A stretch of 32,443 nt of DNA from Sphingomonadales bacterium UBA7473 (GTDB lineage Bacteria; Pseudomonadota; Alphaproteobacteria; Sphingomonadales; Sphingomonadaceae). This document shows positions 31,286 to 32,443 of the stretch, piece by piece. The position numbers and the translations under genes are program-made. Position 1 is the first letter of the stretch. Each line of letters starts with the position of its first letter. Under the pieces are notes generated by a model, which searched no databases, was not told where the DNA came from, and saw nothing but the letters and a program-made list of their open reading frames with translations. The stretch covers positions 1,666-34,108 of the forward strand of contig DLOX01000252.1 in the NCBI GenBank assembly GCA_002478575.1, in the 5' to 3' direction.

Positions 31286-32308
31286 ATGATCGACACGGAA
31301 CACGCCTTTGCCGCCTTTGATGCGCGGGATAAATCCCAAGATGGCCGCTTTGTCGGCGCCGTCAAAACCACAGGCATTTACTGCAAGCCCAGTTGCCCTG
31401 CGCGGCGGCCTTTGCGCAAGAATGTCGAATTTTTCGCCACGCCCGCCGAGGCCATTAAAGCTGGATATCGCGCCTGCAAGCGCTGCCTGCCCGATGAGGT
31501 TGGTCGCGATGCCGAAGGCGTGGCGCGCGCTTTGGCCCTGATCGAAAGCGCAGAAGGCCGTGTTTCGTTGAACGATATGGCAGCGGCGGCTGGCTTTGCC
31601 CCGCATCATTTCCACCGCCTTTTCAAGCGCGCCATGGGTGTGACGCCTGCAGCCTATGTCCGCGCTGGTCTTGCGACCCGCGCTGCACAGGCCTTGGATG
31701 AAGGAACCAGCGTGACCAATGCCATTTACGACGCAGGCTATTCAACCCCCAGCCGCTTTTACGCCCAAAGCAACCGTCGGCTTGGCATGTCTCCCAGTGC
31801 TTGGAGACAAGGCGGGGCTGGGGTCACCATAGGCTGGGCGATCAAGCAAACCAGTCTCGGCCAAATGCTGATCGCCGCGACCGACAAAGGCATTTGCCGC
31901 CTGTCCTTCGATGAAGATGAAAGCGTGCTCTACCGCCTTTTCCCCAATGCGCAGATCGAACCGGGCGGCGCAGGGCTTGATCCCTTGATCGAAGGCGCCA
32001 CGACCGCGATCGAACGTCCTTCCCAAATGCCTACCCTGCCCTTGGACATTGGCGGCACGGCCTTTCAACAAGCCGTCTGGGCCGAACTCATGCGCATTCC
32101 GGCGGGCGAAACCCGAACCTATGCCGATATCGCCGCCGCCGTCGGCAAACCCAAAGCGATCCGCGCGGCAGGCACAGCCAACGGCGCCAATAAGGTCGCC
32201 ATCCTCATCCCCTGCCACCGCGTGATCCGAACAGACGGGGGCTTGGGCGGCTATGCTTATGGGCTGGAGCGCAAGGAAGAATTGCTGAGAAGGGAAGGGG
32301 TGGAGTGA
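31286..32308 (+). CDS. ada: Bifunctional Ada: methyltransferase and adaptive-response activator
   Basis: This 340-residue repair regulator contains all three Ada parts. The N-terminal zinc domain has Cys33, Cys37, Cys64 and Cys67 (GIYCKPSCPARRP and RACKRCLPD), accepts methyl groups from phosphotriesters and so activates DNA binding. An AraC-type HTH (~80-175, FAPHHFHRLFKRAMGVTPAAY) follows. The C-terminal O6-methylguanine-DNA methyltransferase has active-site Cys310 in IPCHRVI and the RAAGTANGANKVA block. Spacing matches E. coli Ada (Cys38/42/69/72, Cys321) with a consistent offset. It is divergent from ltaE. An alkA or similar repair gene often follows but is beyond the window. Confidence 0.95.
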   Translation: MIDTEHAFAAFDARDKSQDGRFVGAVKTTGIYCKPSCPARRPLRKNVEFFATPAEAIKAGYRACKRCLPDEVGRDAEGVARALALIESAEGRVSLNDMAAAAGFAPHHFHRLFKRAMGVTPAAYVRAGLATRAAQALDEGTSVTNAIYDAGYSTPSRFYAQSNRRLGMSPSAWRQGGAGVTIGWAIKQTSLGQMLIAATDKGICRLSFDEDESVLYRLFPNAQIEPGGAGLDPLIEGATTAIERPSQMPTLPLDIGGTAFQQAVWAELMRIPAGETRTYADIAAAVGKPKAIRAAGTANGANKVAILIPCHRVIRTDGGLGGYAYGLERKEELLRREGVE

Positions 32309-32323
32309 ACGACTTCGGCAGTA

Positions 32324-32337
32324 CGCCTGAAAAGGCG
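32324..32337 (+). terminator. Small hairpin after ada
   Basis: CGCCT (32324-32328) and AGGCG (32333-32337) close a GAAA tetraloop of the stable GNRA type, 16 bases after the ada stop. There is no clear T-tract, so it is a weak terminator candidate. Confidence 0.35.
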
Positions 32338-32377
32338 ATGTCTTGCAGTGGTTTGTTTGCTGGGGGCCTCCGGCGGA

Positions 32378-32420
32378 GTTTCATTTATCAATCACGCCCC
32401 GCGTGATTGATAAATGAAAC
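32378..32420. repeat. Perfect 20-bp inverted repeat with 3-base loop
   Basis: The 20 bases at 32378-32397 are the exact reverse complement of 32401-32420, with CCC between them. The arms begin GTTTCATTTATC and end AATCACGC, and are far more AT-rich than the surrounding DNA. There is no T-tract, transposase or target duplication visible. It could be a bidirectional terminator, a dispersed palindromic repeat or part of a mobile-element end. Confidence 0.75.
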
Positions 32421-32443
32421 TGGTGCCGCTTAGGTGACTCGAA

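Noticed and set aside
32338..32406. 22-codon open frame starting at the ATG after ada
   Set aside because: It is too short, lacks a ribosome site and runs into the large palindrome, so it is probably chance.
1..32443. tRNA, rRNA, CRISPR arrays or insertion sequences
   Set aside because: I looked for tRNA cloverleaf-like ends, evenly spaced repeats and transposase motifs and found none. Only isolated hairpins and operator palindromes are present.

Overview
The window is a gene-dense stretch of about 32 kb from an alphaproteobacterium, most likely a member of the Sphingomonadaceae (Sphingopyxis/Sphingorhabdus-like). I base this on protein style (GatCAB, GlnE, DUF455, M23, ErpA, XthA, ArgS-SPOR), moderate-to-high GC, frequent GTG/TTG starts, and stop/start overlaps between consecutive genes. 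No tRNA, rRNA, CRISPR array, transposase or integrase is visible. No gene-free gap exceeds 300 bases; the longest, about 250 bases at 13405-13657, holds two strong hairpins.

Region 1 (1-4737) is the gatCAB operon for transamidation of misacylated Glu-tRNA(Gln). It is interrupted between gatA and gatB by about 1.75 kb of accessory DNA: an exported, AT-richer Sel1-like protein and a VapBC toxin-antitoxin pair. The toxin stop codon overlaps the gatB start. The vapB promoter and operator can be read in the sequence, and the vapB message looks leaderless.

Region 2 (4764-9515) is rich in small exported proteins of unknown function. A translationally coupled pair (4764-5944) comes first, then a second toxin-antitoxin pair of the Xre/RES (ParST/MbcTA) type with its own palindromic operator (5981-6875). 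An operon of an exported protein, an M48 metalloprotease with TPRs and another exported protein follows (6961-9515).

Region 3 (9547-16888) holds housekeeping genes on the plus strand: glnE, bcp-type peroxiredoxin, TauE/SafE transporter, DUF455 ferritin-like protein, M23 envelope peptidase, erpA and xthA. Region 4 (16885-18990, minus) has an orphan XdhC-family protein followed by a GNAT-like protein.

Region 5 (19145-23343) is a three-gene signalling operon: OmpR-type response regulator, exported LysM-FecR protein, and CHASE2 sensor histidine kinase. It converges on a DUF3604 lipoprotein gene (23344-25242).

Region 6 (25363-32443) carries an atypical SDR, argS, a SPOR-domain membrane protein, and a YeeZ-like epimerase that overlaps a convergent EamA transporter by 88 bp. 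A threonine-aldolase-like enzyme and a bifunctional Ada methyltransferase/regulator follow. The window ends in a perfect 20-bp inverted repeat with a 3-base loop.

The strongest candidates for something undescribed are the toxin-antitoxin module wired into the gatCAB operon and the RR/LysM-FecR/CHASE2-kinase envelope-sensing cassette. Next come the M48 protease flanked by two exported partners and the unexplained hairpins at 13442-13604 and 32378-32420.
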